A stretch of DNA of 64,000 nucleotides. It comes from Clostridium massiliamazoniense. Its GTDB lineage: Bacteria; Bacillota; Clostridia; Clostridiales; Clostridiaceae. The DNA lies in assembly GCF_001403635.1 (NCBI RefSeq), contig NZ_LN879468.1, forward strand, positions 682,001-746,000, read 5' to 3'. Below are positions 53,545-61,960 of the stretch, piece by piece. Position 1 is the first letter of the stretch; the number at the start of each line of letters is the position of its first letter. The notes under the pieces are model-generated. The model saw only the letters and a list, made by a program, of their open reading frames with translations. It did not search any database and had not been told where the DNA came from. A program made the translations under genes and the position numbers.

Positions 53545-54930
53545 TTAAAACCCATTATTTTCTGAAACTTCTTTTATCCAATAACCAGATTTTTTTACCT
53601 TCTTCTCTAAAGTTTCTAAATCTAATGATATATATCCATATCTATTTTTATAAGCATTGCACCATGACCAACAATCTATAGGTGTCCAAAGGTGATATCC
53701 AAAACAATTTGACCCTTCTTCTATAGCCTTATGAAGCCACATAAGATGTTCTTTTATAAATTCAATTCTATAATCATCCTCTATTACTCCATTATCATTT
53801 TTAAATTTTTCTTCACCTTCAACCCCCATTCCATTCTCTGAAATATACCATTTTATATTACCATAATTTTCTTGAATATTTTTTCCTATATCATAAATAG
53901 CTTCAGGGTATATTTCCCATCCTCTATGTTTATTAATTCTCCTTCCTGGCATTATATAATTATCAAAATACTTATCAGGCATCCATCCTAAAGAGTTATC
54001 AAAGTTCTCCTCTTTAGCTTTAACTCTTCTTGGTTGATAATAGTTCACACCTAAGAAATCTATAGTGGATTCCTTTATAATAGCTAATTCTTCCTCTGTA
54101 CTTTCCCAAAGTACATCATCATTTTCCAATATTTCAATAAGCTCATCTGGGAATTCACCCTTAACAGCAGGATCTAAAAATAATCTATTGAAAAATAAAT
54201 CTGCAACCTTTGCTGCCTTTAAATCTTCCTCACTATTTGATCTTGCATAAGAAGGAGTTAAATTAACTATAATCCCTATCTCTCCACCATAATTTCCTTC
54301 TCTATATTCTTTTATAGCTAGAGCTGAAGCTAAAGAAATATTATAAGCTACTTGAACTGCTTTTTTTCCATTAACTATACATGGATAATGAAATTTATAA
54401 AGATATTGTCCTTCAACCACAACTATAGGTTCATTGAAAGTAGTAAAGTACTTTACTCTATCACCAAATAAATCAAAAACTGTTTTAGCAAATTTACCAA
54501 ATAACTCTACAACTTTTTTAGACTCCCATCCACCATATTTGTTATATAACTCTATTGGTAAATCGAAATGATGTAAGTTCATAACTATTTCTAAATTATT
54601 TTCTATTGCTTTATCTATAAGATTATTATAGAATCTTACTCCATCTTCATCTGGCTCTCCTGTTTCGAAATCCTTTATTAATCTTGTCCATTGAATAGAT
54701 GTTCTAAATGAATTAAGCCCTATTTCTTTTATCATATCTAAATCTTCATTATAGCTATTATAAAAATTAGAAGCAACATTTGGACCTACTCCATTGAAAA
54801 ATACTTCAGGTTCCTTATCAAACCAATAATCAAAAACACTATCATGTTTTTTATTAAATCGTCCTTCTGCCTGTGGCCCTGATGTTGCAGCTCCCCACCA
54901 AAAATTCTCTGGAAATTTATAATTCATCAT
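53545..54930 (-). CDS. Glycoside hydrolase family 1 enzyme, probably 6-phospho-beta-glycosidase
   Basis: 461 aa. The GH1 catalytic residues are in TFNEP (acid/base) and SENGMG (nucleophile). The phosphate pocket pattern WSWCNAYKNRYGY, with Ser, Lys and Tyr, favours 6-phosphosugar substrates taken up by PTS. No PTS gene is in the window. Several in-frame ATG codons exist near the start; GGAGG nine bases upstream supports 54930. A GntR regulator lies divergently upstream. Confidence 0.87.
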   Translation of the reverse strand: MMNYKFPENFWWGAATSGPQAEGRFNKKHDSVFDYWFDKEPEVFFNGVGPNVASNFYNSYNEDLDMIKEIGLNSFRTSIQWTRLIKDFETGEPDEDGVRFYNNLIDKAIENNLEIVMNLHHFDLPIELYNKYGGWESKKVVELFGKFAKTVFDLFGDRVKYFTTFNEPIVVVEGQYLYKFHYPCIVNGKKAVQVAYNISLASALAIKEYREGNYGGEIGIIVNLTPSYARSNSEEDLKAAKVADLFFNRLFLDPAVKGEFPDELIEILENDDVLWESTEEELAIIKESTIDFLGVNYYQPRRVKAKEENFDNSLGWMPDKYFDNYIMPGRRINKHRGWEIYPEAIYDIGKNIQENYGNIKWYISENGMGVEGEEKFKNDNGVIEDDYRIEFIKEHLMWLHKAIEEGSNCFGYHLWTPIDCWSWCNAYKNRYGYISLDLETLEKKVKKSGYWIKEVSENNGF

Positions 54931-54998
54931 TAAGCTCATCCTCCCTATATTGAGTACTAAATGGATTATAATATAAAAATCCCATTGATTTCAGTTTA

Positions 54999-55055
54999 TG
55001 TATAGACAACACTTTTTTATAAAATCACTATTTAAATCTAACTATTGTATATACA
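54999..55055. promoter_or_regulatory. Candidate GntR operators in the GH1-GntR divergent region
   Basis: Two similar palindromic sites lie about 47 bases apart between the divergent genes: TGTATAGACA (54999-55008) and TGTATATACA (55046-55055). The second is like the TTGTATATACAA boxes of TreR-type GntR regulators. Together they could repress both genes. Confidence 0.6.
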
Positions 55056-55093
55056 GTTTTTAGCATTTATAATAAATTTAGGGGTGATTTTAA

Positions 55094-55777
55094 ATGACGA
55101 GTAAAGAAATTTGTAAAGACATAATTGAAAGTATTATAAGTGGCGAAATACCTGAATGTTCTAAACTACCTTCTGAATCTTCACTTTCATTAAAATATAA
55201 TTGTAATAGACATACTATTAGAAGTGCACTTCAATATTTAATTGAAAGAGGCTATCTTTTAAAAATTCATGGTGGTTCTACTTATGTAAATAAAATTCCA
55301 ACAGAACATATATTAAGTCTTTCTTCAATGTTTGATTTGCATGGAGCAAAAACTTTAAAAAGTAAAGTTTTTTATTTTTCTAAAATTAAGCCCTCCCAAT
55401 TTATATTAGATAAATTAGCATTAAAAGAAGGACAAGAAGTTTTTAAAATAATTAGAGGACGATACATAGATGATACTATTCACCATCTTGAAGAAATTTA
55501 TATGCCTTATTCTCTTTTTCCAAAATTAAATGAATCCAATTGTTATGCTAGCTTACTATCTTATATTGAAGATCAATGTGGCTATGAAATAACCCATAGT
55601 ATAAAAACAATTGAAAGTACTCTATTAAGTGAAGATGAAGCTAGCCTTCTTAACCTAGAACAAAATAAACCTATATTACAAATTTCCAATATAGGTTACT
55701 TAACTACAGGACGAATATACGAGTATTCAATAAATAAGCATATAAATAAAAAAATAGAATTCTTTGCAAAACGCTAG
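55094..55777 (+). CDS. GntR/UTRA family regulator of the GH1 gene
   Basis: 227 aa. The winged helix (about residues 1-65, including LPSESSLSLKYNCNRHTIRS) is followed by a UTRA ligand-binding domain (IIRGRYIDDTIHHLEEIYM, LESI-like end). GntR/UTRA proteins sense phosphosugars. It is divergent from the GH1 gene, with two operator-like sites in the gap. GGGGTGATTTTAA precedes the ATG. M element copy I lies straight after the stop. Confidence 0.88.
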   Translation: MTSKEICKDIIESIISGEIPECSKLPSESSLSLKYNCNRHTIRSALQYLIERGYLLKIHGGSTYVNKIPTEHILSLSSMFDLHGAKTLKSKVFYFSKIKPSQFILDKLALKEGQEVFKIIRGRYIDDTIHHLEEIYMPYSLFPKLNESNCYASLLSYIEDQCGYEITHSIKTIESTLLSEDEASLLNLEQNKPILQISNIGYLTTGRIYEYSINKHINKKIEFFAKR

Positions 55778-55790
55778 TATATATAAATAA

Positions 55791-55980
55791 TAGCTATATA
55801 GGTTCACCATTTATGACTACTCACATACGTAAAGAAGCTCTAACATTTCCTCTACAATAGTTGCTAGAATTTTCAAACTCACTTCGTTCAGACAGTGAAA
55901 ATTCTAGCAACTTTTGATTAGAAATGAAGAGCTTCTAATTACTAGTTCAATAGTCATAGCATTTTGCACCTATATAGCTA
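55791..55980. mobile_element. M element (MITE-like), full-length copy
   Basis: A 190-bp near-palindrome. Ends: TAGCTATATAGG at 55791 and ACCTATATAGCTA at 55980. Inward, each arm has related blocks (CATACGTAAAGAAGCTCTAA and, inverted, ATGAAGAGCTTCTAA). The core is a perfect 15-bp stem, GTTGCTAGAATTTTC with GAAAATTCTAGCAAC (55860-55911), around a 22-base loop. It has no coding capacity. Copy A (6628) is shorter by a central deletion. Confidence 0.82.
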
Positions 55981-55992
55981 TCTTATTAAATA

Positions 55993-56031
55993 GAGGAGTA
56001 TATTTGTAAATGTTATTTTAATATACTCCTC
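55993..56031. terminator. Terminator between GntR and MATE genes
   Basis: GAGGAGTATATT pairs perfectly with AATATACTCCTC (12 bp) over a 15-base loop, seven bases from the MATE stop on the minus strand. It resembles T1 only in its GAGG start. Confidence 0.85.
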
Positions 56032-56037
56032 ATCATT

Positions 56038-57369
56038 TTAAATTCCTTCGTATTTTAATCTTCCATTTAGTACTTTAAATCTATAAACGATAAGTACTAT
56101 AAGACCTTTTGCAACACTTGATATAGAAATACTTATCCATATTCCATTTACTCCAAAATATTTCATTAATATAAGTGCTACAGGTATTCTTAATAAAGTA
56201 CAGCTTATACTTATAGTTGCAGGTATTTTAGGAAGACCTATTCCTGTAAACATACCATTAGATATTATTTCTACAGCTCCAAATACTTGTGATAATCCAA
56301 CTATAATTAAATAATCTGAAGCTATATTTAAAGTAGTGTTACTATTAGTTATAAAAATTCCTGCTAGTTGTTTTGAAAATATAACAAATATTAAAGTTAT
56401 AAATGCCCCATAGATAACACCTAGAAGTAAAGTTTTCATGTATCCATCTCTTATTCTATGTATTTTTTTAGCACCATAATTTTGTCCTGTATAGCTTGCC
56501 ATGGCTCCATTTAATCCACCCATTATTCTTAAATTTAAGGATTCTATTTGTATACCTACTCTTTGGGCTGCTATAGCATCTGCACCGTAGCTTGATATAA
56601 ATCTACCAAGTATTATAGTTACTAAAGTAAATAATGTTCTTTGAGTTGCTATAGGTATCCCTAAACTAACAACATCTTTTATTTTTTCTTTACTTATTCC
56701 ATTACACTTATGGAATCTAAATGGAGAATCCTTAAATGCTAAATATAAAATAAATACTAATAAATTTCCTATTAGTGTGGCAATAGCTGCTCCATAAACA
56801 CCTAAGTTAATTCCATAAATTAATATAGGGTCTAATATTATATTTACTATAATTCCTACAGCACTTATTTTAAGAGCTAGTTGATTATTTCCAAAACTAC
56901 TTAAAATTCTTGAAAATAACATATTGAAAAATGATAAGAAAAGGATTGGACCATTTAATGCTAAATAAACATAAGCATGTTCTCTAACATTTGCATCTCC
57001 AAAATCAAAAAATGCTATTAAATACTTTCCAAGACATAGAAGTATTAATGCATAAACTATCCCTATTAATGCAGTTAAAAAGATACCTACATTCATATAT
57101 TCCTTTATCTCATCTTGCTCTTTTGCTCCAATTGCATGAGCTATTTTAGTTCCTGCTCCAACCATAACTAGTGATGAAATTGAATACCCTAAAGAGACAA
57201 AAAAGCTTGATGTCCCAACTTCAGCAATAGCATCACTTCCTAGATGTCCAACCCAAAACATATCTATAAGACCGTAAGACATCTGAAGCATAGAACTTCC
57301 CATAATGGGTAAAGCTAAGGCTATAATAACCTTAAATACATTTCCAGTAGTTAAATCTACTTTTTTCAT
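56038..57369 (-). CDS. MATE family multidrug exporter
   Basis: 443 aa, twelve predicted helices. N-terminal LALPIMGSSMLQMSYGLIDM then FWVGHLGSDAIA and the later internal repeat GIPIATQRTLFTL are typical. It would export cationic drugs by sodium or proton antiport; natural substrates are unknown. GGAGGAAG precedes the ATG. A palindrome just upstream suggests control by a repressor. Confidence 0.9.
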   Translation of the reverse strand: MKKVDLTTGNVFKVIIALALPIMGSSMLQMSYGLIDMFWVGHLGSDAIAEVGTSSFFVSLGYSISSLVMVGAGTKIAHAIGAKEQDEIKEYMNVGIFLTALIGIVYALILLCLGKYLIAFFDFGDANVREHAYVYLALNGPILFLSFFNMLFSRILSSFGNNQLALKISAVGIIVNIILDPILIYGINLGVYGAAIATLIGNLLVFILYLAFKDSPFRFHKCNGISKEKIKDVVSLGIPIATQRTLFTLVTIILGRFISSYGADAIAAQRVGIQIESLNLRIMGGLNGAMASYTGQNYGAKKIHRIRDGYMKTLLLGVIYGAFITLIFVIFSKQLAGIFITNSNTTLNIASDYLIIVGLSQVFGAVEIISNGMFTGIGLPKIPATISISCTLLRIPVALILMKYFGVNGIWISISISSVAKGLIVLIVYRFKVLNGRLKYEGI

Positions 57370-57387
57370 TAGTTAAAACTTCCTCCA

Positions 57388-57487
57388 AACTAGAACTTAG
57401 TTTAGATATAAATTATAATTCCTTACTTAATCTAGAGTAACTTAAATAAATTTAAAAATACTAAAAACCCCTCTAAACCAAGTTCTA
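57388..57487 (-). promoter_or_regulatory. Candidate repressor sites upstream of the MATE gene
   Basis: AAACTAGAACTTAGTTT (57388-57404) is a perfect 6-5-6 palindrome against the ribosome binding site. TAGAACTTAGTTTAGA (57391-57406) recurs inverted as TCTAAACCAAGTTCTA (57472-57487) with one mismatch. The pair flanks a minus-strand TATAAT. This arrangement suits a MarR- or TetR-type repressor; no regulator gene is adjacent. Confidence 0.55.
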
Positions 57488-57660
57488 TATATTTTTATCT
57501 AATGATTAATATCTGTTAATACCTCATCATTCTATAAACCTAAAGCAAACAAACATACATCATTAAATAACTTAATTTTTAATTCATACAAATTAAGTCT
57601 AGATTAAATAATAATACGAAATTAAAAATAAATCAATAGTCTATATTTTCTATAGAAAAA

Positions 57661-57682
57661 AGAGGTTGCTTAAGCAACCTCT
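57661..57682 (-). terminator. Terminator after topB
   Basis: A 22-bp perfect palindrome, AGAGGTTGCTT then AAGCAACCTCT, followed on the minus strand by a T-run. It lies 15 bases past the topB stop. Confidence 0.88.
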
Positions 57683-57696
57683 AAACTTTTTCCATA

Positions 57697-59880
57697 TTAT
57701 TTAAAGTTTTTAAGTAAGTCTGCAAATGGATTATTTATATCTTCTTTAGCTTCCTTTTGCATTTTCTTCATAATTTTATTTACTTCTTTTTTATTTACTT
57801 TTTTATTATCTTCAAATCTTTTCTTGAATACAGATTCTTTTTCTCTAAAGTTACAATTTTGTCCTGGACAAACAAATATCTTTCCTTCTCCTTGTCCTCT
57901 AAGCTCAAGTTTCTTTTTACACTCTGGACATCTAGCATTTGTAAGTAATGACACTCTTTCTCTATGACCACATTCTCTATCTTGGCAAACTAGCATCTTT
58001 CCTTTTTTATCTTTTACTTCTAGAAGATATTTACCACACTCTGGACACTTAGTTCTTGTCATATTATCATGAACAAACTTAGAGTTATCTTGTTTTATTT
58101 CTTCAACTACTGCTACAGCATAGTTTCTCATTTCTGTTAAGAAAGTTTTTGGTGATATTTTTCCCTTTTCTATAAGCCCAAGTTTCTGTTCCCATTCTGC
58201 TGTTAATGTTGGAGTTTTTAACCCACTAGGAACTAAATCTAAAAGTTGTTTTCCCTTAGAAGTTAAGTAAATGTCCTTGCCTTTTTTCTCTAAAAGGAAG
58301 CTATTAAATAATTTTTCAATAATATCTGCTCTAGTTGCAACAGTTCCAAGTCCACCAGTTTGACCTATAGTTTTCTTAAGTGCTTCACTTTCTCCAGACA
58401 TATATTTAACTGGATTTTCCATAGCTGAAAGCAATGTTGCTTCATTAAATGGTGCTGGTGCTTTTGTTTTTCCTTCTATTAGTTTAGTAGCTGTTAATAC
58501 TACCTTTTCCCCCTTTAAGAATTCAGGAAGTGTTTGTTCTCTTATATCATCTCCATCTTCCTCTTCATTAAAGTCTGAGTAAAGTTCTTTAAATCCTTTT
58601 ACCTTTATTACTTTTCCCTTAGCCTTAAATCTTTCATTATTTATTCCAAGTTCTAAAGTAACCTCATCATACTCACAAGGAGGCATTAGAACACTTAAAA
58701 ATCTTTTAACTACTAAATCATAAACTTTTCTTTCCTTATCTGACATATGAGAAAAATTTGGACTTTGTTCTGTAGGTATAATTGCATGGTGATCACTAAC
58801 CTTAGAATTATCAACAAAAGCCTTAGTTCCTTTTATTGGATTTCTTGCAATATTTGCTGCGAACTTACTATAAGAACCAACACCACAAGCTCTTACTCTT
58901 TCCTTTAATGTTCCTACCATATCATCTGTTAAATATCTTGAATCTGTTCTTGGGTAAGTAAGAACTTTATGATTTTCATATAGTCTTTGCATTAATGATA
59001 AAGTTTCTTTTGGTGAATAAGAAAACATCTTATTGCAATCCCTTTGAAGCTCTGTTAAGTCATATAGCTTTGGAGCATAAGACTTTTTAGCACTTTTATT
59101 TAAAGATATTACTTCACCATTTTTTCCTTTAATAGAATTTAATATGTTTTCAGCACTTTCCTTAGAATATAATCTACTGTTATTGTTTTTATCTATCCAA
59201 GTAAACTTAATTCCTTTACCTTGAGCTTCTATAGTATAAAAACTCTTTGGCTTAAAATTCTTAATTTCTTTTTCTCTATAATCGATAATTGCTAAAGTAG
59301 GTGTTTGTACTCTTCCTGCTGAAAGTTGCGCATTATACTTACAAGTTAAAGCTCTTGTCGCATTTAAGCCAACAACCCAGTCTGCCTCTGCTCTTGCTGC
59401 TGCTGCTGAATATAAATTATTATATTCTGAACCATTTTTTAAGTTGTTAAATCCATCATTAATAGCTTTATCTGTTACAGATGATATCCATAATCTCTTT
59501 ATAGGCTTGTTATTTCTCGCTTTTTCTAATATCCATCTTGCAACAAGCTCTCCTTCTCTCCCTGCATCAGTTGCTATTACAATTTCTTTTATATCTTCTC
59601 TATTTATTAAAGACTTAACTCCATTAAATTGTTTCATTGTTTTCTTTATAGGGATAAGCTTCATATGTTTAGGTAACATAGGTAGATATTCCATCTCCCA
59701 ATGCTTCCACTTTACATCATAATTTTCTGGTGCTGCTAAAGTAACTAAATGTCCCATAGCCCAAGTTACAACATATTTATCTCCTTCTAAGCCAACACCA
59801 ATATTCTTCTTACATTTTAAAACTCTAGCAATATCTCTTCCTACTGACGGTTTCTCTGCTAATACTAATATTTTATTCAT
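57697..59880 (-). CDS. topB: DNA topoisomerase III
   Basis: Type IA topoisomerase that relaxes and decatenates DNA through single-strand passage. 727 aa. The TOPRIM domain (LAEKPSVGRDIARVL, ATDAGREGELVAR) is followed by the active-site segment with Tyr in TYPRTDSRYL at about residue 308. Near the C-terminus two Cys-rich zinc motifs (CPECGKYLLEVKDKKGKML and CPECKKKLELRG) are visible. The gene is monocistronic with a strong terminator. Confidence 0.95.
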   Translation of the reverse strand: MNKILVLAEKPSVGRDIARVLKCKKNIGVGLEGDKYVVTWAMGHLVTLAAPENYDVKWKHWEMEYLPMLPKHMKLIPIKKTMKQFNGVKSLINREDIKEIVIATDAGREGELVARWILEKARNNKPIKRLWISSVTDKAINDGFNNLKNGSEYNNLYSAAAARAEADWVVGLNATRALTCKYNAQLSAGRVQTPTLAIIDYREKEIKNFKPKSFYTIEAQGKGIKFTWIDKNNNSRLYSKESAENILNSIKGKNGEVISLNKSAKKSYAPKLYDLTELQRDCNKMFSYSPKETLSLMQRLYENHKVLTYPRTDSRYLTDDMVGTLKERVRACGVGSYSKFAANIARNPIKGTKAFVDNSKVSDHHAIIPTEQSPNFSHMSDKERKVYDLVVKRFLSVLMPPCEYDEVTLELGINNERFKAKGKVIKVKGFKELYSDFNEEEDGDDIREQTLPEFLKGEKVVLTATKLIEGKTKAPAPFNEATLLSAMENPVKYMSGESEALKKTIGQTGGLGTVATRADIIEKLFNSFLLEKKGKDIYLTSKGKQLLDLVPSGLKTPTLTAEWEQKLGLIEKGKISPKTFLTEMRNYAVAVVEEIKQDNSKFVHDNMTRTKCPECGKYLLEVKDKKGKMLVCQDRECGHRERVSLLTNARCPECKKKLELRGQGEGKIFVCPGQNCNFREKESVFKKRFEDNKKVNKKEVNKIMKKMQKEAKEDINNPFADLLKNFK

Positions 59881-59901
59881 AAAAATTCCTTCCTCACTGA
59901 A

Positions 59902-61320
59902 TTATATAGTTATTTTTTCTTTTAGTTCATTAAACAAATTGTCCTCTAAATTTTTAGCTTTAATATATTCAAGTCTTCTCTTTGAATAAAATTCTATTTT
60001 ATAATCACATATGGATTTTCTTTTTTGAAATATATTAACTCTTTTATTACATTCTAATAAACTGTATTTTTTAATAAAATACATTCTTTTTGTAAAGGAG
60101 CCACAACTTATAAATATTATATTTTCATCTATACAAAGTCCTGAATTTTTTTTCACCAAAAGTCTCCATATAAAAGTTATTAAAACAACTATAAATCCTA
60201 TTGGTGATTTAGTCAAAAAGAATATTATTAAGGCAAAAAGACTAGCCCAACTAAGCCAAGATGTATAAAAATTATTTCTAGCTCTTTTAGGTGCCTTCTC
60301 TATCTTACTTTCTACTATAAATTCAGGAAAAAGGTCTTTAAATATTTTCCTTAGTCTACGTTCTCCACATAAAGGAAATAACACATCTTCTTCCTTATAT
60401 CCATTTCCATATCCAACTGCTGAACACTTTATAGTGTATAAATTAAATAACTGGCTTATAATATTTTGTTCTAAAGTTATAGCATGTATATTATTTAATG
60501 CTATGGAATAATGTTTTCTAACTACTAAACCATATTCTATATAAATATAATTATTTTTTCTATAGATTTTATATTTATAATATTTACTTATTACTCCAAA
60601 TAACGATGCTAACATAATTATTAATGTTATTATGACCATTATTAAAAGAGTAAATAATATTATCATTATTAAGTTTTTACCTTCTAAAATCTTATTTTTT
60701 ATAAGCTCTAGTATAGTTTCTTTCAATTGCCTCGACATTTTTTCATCTGCATCATTTAGTAAACTATACATAGTGTATATTATACCTGCACCTAAAATAA
60801 GATTGCTCTTTAAAGTTAACAATAATGGCAAATCTAATTTTGTTATTTTATAAGTCAATTGTCCACTTACATCATAATTTTCAGTAGTGGCAAAATGCTT
60901 TTTATAATTAAAAGCTTTTTTAAATTTTTCTCTTTTATCTAAACTAAAAACCATTATTATATTAAAATTTCTATCTTTAGGTGATACACTTTCTATCTTT
61001 ATTCTACTTAAACCTAAAATCTTGTGAACTATATTTCTATCAAATTCCACTACAGAAATATTCTTAAGTGGTATTGTTAATTCTTCTCTCTCTAAAATAC
61101 CTTTTTTATATATCAAGTATTCACCATTAACTATAATATATTCATTATTCCATTTAAGAAAAACAAGTATCCCTATTAAAATCATAAGAAGCCAACTTAA
61201 TTTAATTCCATAGGCTAAGCTAGGAACTATTATGGCAACAATCATAGGCCAAACTTTTCTTACTAATTTATAGTAATATGAGAATATCATATACCAATGA
61301 TTTTTTGAATAGTATATCAT
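59902..61320 (-). CDS. YdbT-like membrane protein with PH-like domains (DUF304)
   Basis: 472 aa, with hydrophobic segments near 15-55, 170-190, 210-240 and 355-390 and several bacterial PH-like (bPH_2) repeats between them (LIYKKGILEREELTIPLKNI, IYIEYGLVVRKHYSIALNNI). The family resembles Bacillus YdbT. Its ATG overlaps the stop of the upstream gene as ATGA, so the two are translationally coupled. A role in lysis or peptide resistance is reported for relatives, but not shown here. Confidence 0.82.
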   Translation of the reverse strand: MIYYSKNHWYMIFSYYYKLVRKVWPMIVAIIVPSLAYGIKLSWLLMILIGILVFLKWNNEYIIVNGEYLIYKKGILEREELTIPLKNISVVEFDRNIVHKILGLSRIKIESVSPKDRNFNIIMVFSLDKREKFKKAFNYKKHFATTENYDVSGQLTYKITKLDLPLLLTLKSNLILGAGIIYTMYSLLNDADEKMSRQLKETILELIKNKILEGKNLIMIILFTLLIMVIITLIIMLASLFGVISKYYKYKIYRKNNYIYIEYGLVVRKHYSIALNNIHAITLEQNIISQLFNLYTIKCSAVGYGNGYKEEDVLFPLCGERRLRKIFKDLFPEFIVESKIEKAPKRARNNFYTSWLSWASLFALIIFFLTKSPIGFIVVLITFIWRLLVKKNSGLCIDENIIFISCGSFTKRMYFIKKYSLLECNKRVNIFQKRKSICDYKIEFYSKRRLEYIKAKNLEDNLFNELKEKITI

Positions 61321-61775
61321 TGTTCTGCCACCATACTTTTTAGTCTTATAGCTTTACAAACATCTTTTGCCATAGAATAATTTAAACATCTTATAGATCG
61401 TTTTCTTGCTGGAGTATAAATGTTAATTCTACTAAGCCCTAAAAAGTAATCTATAGGATCTCTAATTATAATGGCATACTTTACATGCTCCATTGGTATA
61501 TATATATGATTTCTAAAAAATACTCCATAATTAATTTGTATATATTCCTCTGTTATTTCATAATTATAAGCGAAATACTCTATTATAGGAAGAATAAAAA
61601 TTATTACCAATCCTAAAAAATTCATAACTTCTACTGCTCTAAAAGCAATCATAGAAAACCTATGGGGTATTAATTGATTAAAAGTTCCATAAAGAATATT
61701 TATAATTTGAAGAGAAAAAAATCTTACAATGATTATTTTTAATATATATAACTTGCTTAATTTATACTTCCTCAT
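61317..61775 (-). CDS. YdbS-like membrane protein with PH-like domain
   Basis: 152 aa: two hydrophobic segments (about residues 12-32 and 50-72), then a bPH_2 domain (ITEEYIQINYGVFFRNHIYI, LSRINIYTPA). This is the short partner of YdbT-like proteins. GGAGGG lies four bases before the ATG. It overlaps the next gene by four bases, which implies a stable pair or complex. Confidence 0.82.
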   Translation of the reverse strand: MRKYKLSKLYILKIIIVRFFSLQIINILYGTFNQLIPHRFSMIAFRAVEVMNFLGLVIIFILPIIEYFAYNYEITEEYIQINYGVFFRNHIYIPMEHVKYAIIIRDPIDYFLGLSRINIYTPARKRSIRCLNYSMAKDVCKAIRLKSMVAEQ

Positions 61776-61866
61776 CTTCCCTCCGCTTCTAGATAAACAC
61801 TTATTATATTATACAATAATATCAATATACTTAACAGTTAAGAATTAAAATAATACCAATAAAAAA

Positions 61867-61909
61867 ACAGCACCAAAGGATTTATACTTACTACTTCCCT
61901 TGATACTGT
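61867..61909 (-). terminator. Terminator after the helicase gene
   Basis: On the minus strand ACAG and CAAGG-type blocks pair with CCTTTG and CTGT around internal mismatches, followed by a T-run of seven. It lies about 50 bases past the stop at 61961. Confidence 0.55.
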
Positions 61910-61960
61910 ACTTTTAAAATATTAACCCATTAAATACATTTTATTGTTATGGAGTTAAAA

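Larger units (their letters stand above)
57370..57696. other. Intergenic region upstream of the MATE gene
   Basis: About 330 bases, minus-strand genes on both sides. It contains the palindromes at 57388-57487, the MATE -10-like TATAAT nearby, and the topB terminator (57661-57682). The rest is AT-rich with no coding signal. Confidence 0.5.
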
